DNA of 64,000 bases from Cellulophaga sp. 20_2_10. Lineage in GTDB: Bacteria > Bacteroidota > Bacteroidia > Flavobacteriales > Flavobacteriaceae. Below, in pieces: positions 62,301 to 64,000 of the stretch. Position numbers and translations under genes: made by a program. The notes under the pieces are model-generated. The model had not been told where the DNA came from. It ran no database searches and worked only from the letters and a program-made list of their open reading frames with translations. Location: assembly GCF_023476645.1 (NCBI RefSeq), contig NZ_JAMCOJ010000001.1:744001-808000 (forward strand). Reading direction: 5' to 3'. Each line of letters begins with the position of its first letter. Within the stretch, counting starts at the first letter, position 1.

Positions 62301-63027
62301 AAAAGGAAGTAATTCTGAACGTGAAATGGCAAATGCAATGTTCTTAGCTGGTTTTGATGTAAAAGATGTGCATATGACTGATTTAATATCGGGACGTGAA
62401 AATCTAGAGGATATTCAGTTTTTAGGTGCCGTTGGTGGTTTCTCTAATTCTGATGTACTTGGTAGTGCAAAAGGTTGGGCTGGAGCAATTAAGTATAACG
62501 AAAAAGCAAACAAAGTAATAAACAACTTCTTTAAAAGAGAAGACACCTTGTCTATTGGTATTTGTAACGGTTGTCAGTTATTTATGGAATTAGACCTTAT
62601 TAACCCTGAGCACGAGAAACACGGAAAAATGACATATAACGATTCTCATAAACACGAGAGTAACTTTACATCTGTAACCGTAGAAGAAAACAACTCTGTA
62701 ATGTTATCTACTTTAGCAGGTACTACTTTAGGTGTTTGGATTAGCCACGGTGAAGGTAAATTTAGCTTACCACAAGCCAAAGAAAACTACAATATTGTTT
62801 CTACTTATGGGTATGAAGGCTATCCTGCAAATCCAAATGGTAGTGATTTTAACACTGCTATGTTGTGTGATAAAACAGGAAGACACTTAGTTACAATGCC
62901 ACATATAGAGCGCTCTACGTTCCAATGGAACTGGGCAAATTACCCAACAGACCGTAAGGACGAAGCTACGCCTTGGCTAGAAGCATTTACAAATGCTAGA
63001 GAGTGGATTTTAGAGCAAAAAGGATAA
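59368..63027 (+). CDS. purL: Phosphoribosylformylglycinamidine synthase (large, fused form)
   Basis: The 1219-residue enzyme carries out the fourth step of purine synthesis, FGAR to FGAM, using glutamine and ATP. From the ATG it begins M-I-H-F-F-G. Visible elements are the N-terminal PurS-like part and two AIRS-like halves with N-S-E-H-C-R-H-K, A-E-T-H-N-F-P-T-T-V-E-P-F-N-G-A and D-H-G-A-G-G-H-L-N. The C-terminal glutaminase has nucleophile Cys1069 in C-N-G-C-Q and its His in P-H-I-E-R. Fused PurL of this size is typical of Bacteroidota and Proteobacteria. Monocistronic. Confidence 0.96.
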   Translation: MIHFFGDHSSKIFAVETKNNLTPEDITKLTWLFGNNPKINAASLDAFFVGPRAAMITPWSTNATEITQNMGVEGIFRIEEFFASTADAKDFDPMISQKYAQLNQDIFKIDSTPEAVLPIEDISAYNQQEGLALNDEEIAYLEGVATKIGRKLTDSEVFGFSQVNSEHCRHKIFNGTFVIDGQEKPSSLFKLIKKTSQENPSTIVSAYKDNVAFIKGPTVTQFAPKTADKPDFYQESEFNSVISLKAETHNFPTTVEPFNGAATGSGGEIRDRLAGGKGSLPLAGTAVYMTSYSRLEENRPWEKAMEERPWLYQSPMDILIKASNGASDFGNKFGQPLITGSVLTFEHQEDARKLGFDKVIMQAGGIGYAKENQALKDEPKEGNKIVILGGDNYRIGMGGAAVSSADTGEFASGIELNAVQRSNPEMQKRAANAIRGLVESEENPIVSIHDHGAGGHLNCLSELVEDTGGHIDLDKLPVGDPTLSAKEIIGNESQERMGLVIGKDDMGLLKRIAERERSPMYEVGEVTNNHRFTFESKTTGEKPMDLALEDMFGSSPKTILTDKTVTRNYENPNYSLEFFHDYLEQVLQLEAVGSKDWLTNKVDRCVGGRVAKQQCAGPLQLPLNNCGVMALDFKGKEGIATSIGHSPISGLIDPAAGSKNSITEALTNIVWAPLKDGLKSVSLSANWMWPCKNEGEDARLYEAVEAVSEFSIALGVNVPTGKDSLSMKQKYKNEEVIAPGTVIISAAANCNNINQVVEPVLQKNSNAIYYINLSKDTFKLGGSSFAQTQNKIGNSAPNVTDAAYVKTVFNTLQDAIKADKINAGHDVASGGLITTLLEMCFADVNLGANLDLSALGEEDTIKLLFAENAGVVFQADASVETLFANAGVTAIKIGSVVEEATLTIKNNGMEMGLNVTSLRDTWFKTSYLLDNKQTANNLAKDRFDNYKNQPLQYTFPANFTGKLPLINGERPKAAILREKGSNSEREMANAMFLAGFDVKDVHMTDLISGRENLEDIQFLGAVGGFSNSDVLGSAKGWAGAIKYNEKANKVINNFFKREDTLSIGICNGCQLFMELDLINPEHEKHGKMTYNDSHKHESNFTSVTVEENNSVMLSTLAGTTLGVWISHGEGKFSLPQAKENYNIVSTYGYEGYPANPNGSDFNTAMLCDKTGRHLVTMPHIERSTFQWNWANYPTDRKDEATPWLEAFTNAREWILEQKG

Positions 63028-63050
63028 TATCTCTTTTTAAATTATAAAGT

Positions 63051-63084
63051 AAAATCCCGTTTCTTAGTTGAAACGGGATTTTTT
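63051..63084 (+). terminator. Intrinsic terminator of purL
   Basis: AAAATCCCGTTTC pairs with GAAACGGGATTTT and is followed by T residues. Confidence 0.88.
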
Positions 63085-63132
63085 ATGCTTGATAAAACAA
63101 CTTATCTTCACATTGCAAAACTCATAACTTAT

Positions 63133-63615
63133 ATGAAAACTATTATCGATTTTACTTCCACAACAGACTCCATAGAATGGCAAACCATTACCGACGCGGT
63201 TATGGGTGGTGTATCTAAAAGTAATTTTGAAGTTACAACTGATCATTTAGCTGTTTTTAGTGGTCACGTTTCACTTGACAATAATGGCGGTTTTGCAATG
63301 GTTAAACATAGCATTACAGCACATTGTAAAGACTACACTACTATTTGTATTACACTAAAGGGTGATGGTAAAGCATATCAATTTAGAATAAAAGAAAACA
63401 CAGCTACCAAGCATTGGTTTATTGCTTCTTTTACAACAAATGGAGAGTGGCAGACTATAGAAATTAAGCTAAGCAGTATGTATGCAATGTTTAGAGGAAA
63501 TAAGGTTGACATTCCTAATTTTAATGGTGACAACATTAACGAAATAGCCTTTTTAATAGGAAATAAAACAGCAGAGAATTTTAGTTTAGAACTGAAGAGT
63601 ATTGCTTTAAAATAA
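63133..63615 (+). CDS. CIA30 family protein (complex I intermediate-associated protein 30-like)
   Basis: From the ATG at 63133 the protein has 160 residues; an earlier in-frame start at 63085 would lie directly on the purL terminator and is rejected. It has the family opening I-D-F-T-S-T-T-D-S-I-E-W-Q-T-I-T-D-A-V-M-G-G-V-S and later G-D-G-K-A-Y-Q-F-R, with a jelly-roll (galactose-binding-like) fold expected. In mitochondria CIA30 helps assemble complex I; in bacteria the function is unclear. Confidence 0.88.
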   Translation: MKTIIDFTSTTDSIEWQTITDAVMGGVSKSNFEVTTDHLAVFSGHVSLDNNGGFAMVKHSITAHCKDYTTICITLKGDGKAYQFRIKENTATKHWFIASFTTNGEWQTIEIKLSSMYAMFRGNKVDIPNFNGDNINEIAFLIGNKTAENFSLELKSIALK

Positions 63616-63620
63616 CAATC

Positions 63621-64000
63621 TTACTTTTTTAGGCTTCCCTTCTTTATTAGTCTTTTTAGTTGTAAAAAACCGTTTGTAACATTTCCTTTATTTACCACAA
63701 TTGGTATCGCCAAGGTTACTAAAAGAGCAATACAGGCGGCAGAACCCAATCCGCCTCCAAAGCCTGTGAAAAATTTACTTGTATTTAAAAAAAGCAGTGT
63801 AAAAATTGCTCCAGATACACCTATTATCCAATAGCTTTTTACCAGATTAGAAGATACCATACCTATAAAAGAAGCTCCAAAACATACCAATGGTAAATTC
63901 TGCGATAAATAACTTGACAAGACATTAGGAAATAACAACACAAATAAACCCGAAAAAACACCAACCAATGAAGATGATCTTACAGCACTTTGCTTGTACT
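63621..64000 (-). CDS. Multi-pass membrane protein, 5' end outside the window
   Basis: The minus-strand frame is open to the window edge (residues ...Y-K-Q-S-A-V-R-S-S-S precede the visible hydrophobic part), so the TTG at 63968 is not the start. The visible 126 or so residues hold four hydrophobic segments with a glycine-rich G-F-G-G-G-L-G-S-A stretch and a basic tail ending K-K-G-S-L-K-K. I do not recognise the family. The stop is 5 bp from the CIA30 stop. Confidence 0.7.
   Translation of the reverse strand, partial: YKQSAVRSSSLVGVFSGLFVLLFPNVLSSYLSQNLPLVCFGASFIGMVSSNLVKSYWIIGVSGAIFTLLFLNTSKFFTGFGGGLGSAACIALLVTLAIPIVVNKGNVTNGFLQLKRLIKKGSLKK

Overview
This window is AT-rich chromosomal DNA from a member of the Flavobacteriaceae (Bacteroidota), most likely marine. 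The grounds are: many gene starts are preceded by the Bacteroidota -7 element TAnnTTTG, twice or more with a TTG at the right -33 distance; Shine-Dalgarno sites are weak and TTG/GTG starts frequent; several families are typical of the group (DUF3822, DUF4126, DUF4159, DUF4199, the 'sensor of ECF-type sigma factor' protein, the PG_1098/THUMP-like methyltransferase, a GlmU-like nucleotidyltransferase, type B L31); and a tandem pair of lipoproteins resembles iota-carrageenase (GH82) beta-helices. The genus cannot be fixed from sequence alone. I see no phage, insertion sequence, CRISPR array, rRNA or tRNA. Most of the window is core housekeeping sequence.

Layout. 1-1.1 kb: the C-terminal end of an LptD-like LPS assembly protein, then ridA. 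1.1-4.1 kb (minus): pfkA, gapA and a BadF/N-acetylglucosamine-kinase-like gene, a glycolytic operon. 4.3-8.7 kb (minus): tamB, divergent from a five-gene plus operon (tsaD, rsmE, DUF4159, AI-2E transporter, THUMP-like methyltransferase; 8.7-13.5 kb). 13.5-17.4 kb (minus): an unknown gene with a D-Ala-D-Ala dipeptidase lipoprotein, then a two-subunit GMC dehydrogenase. 17.9-26.3 kb (plus): M16 peptidase, two tandem TlpA-like lipoproteins, DsbD and a free-standing DsbD N-terminal-domain protein, together an envelope thiol-redox block. 26.4-33.8 kb: yebC, acyltransferase, FAD monooxygenase, a Kdo-type sugar group (KdnB-like dehydrogenase, HAD phosphatase, kdsB), DUF4126 and a RecD-like helicase. 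33.9-38.1 kb: a pilin-like unknown, DUF3822, rsmD, RNase P RNA (minus) and dnaX. 38.4-42.3 kb: two GH82-like lipoproteins and a ThuA-domain lipoprotein. 42.7-48.4 kb: miaE, the polyphosphate operon sixA-ppk1-ppx, a GlmU-like enzyme and rpmE2. 48.6-55.2 kb (plus): DUF4199, glycosyltransferase, phosphohexomutase, ABC exporter, ECF sigma, its probable membrane anti-sigma and a periplasmic partner. 55.2-64 kb: a BNR-repeat lipoprotein, an RsmB/NOP methyltransferase, a His/Tyr-rich secreted protein, a tandem triplet of small RNA genes, purL, a CIA30 protein and a truncated membrane protein.

The most interesting item is the tandem triplet at about 58.4-59.2 kb. Three copies of a block of roughly 180 bp lie between genes. 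Each ends in the same intrinsic terminator, and the third copy carries a paired base change that keeps the stem, which argues for a family of small RNAs. A second non-coding region with several inverted repeats lies upstream of miaE (42.4-42.7 kb). Other points worth a look: the GH82-like pair with a substituted catalytic-site Asp and a shared upstream element, the Cys-cluster GMC dehydrogenase pair, the TlpA duplication whose 3' halves and terminators are nearly identical, the Kdo/Kdo8N-like gene group, and a tamB gene with no ordinary start codon where its signal anchor should begin.
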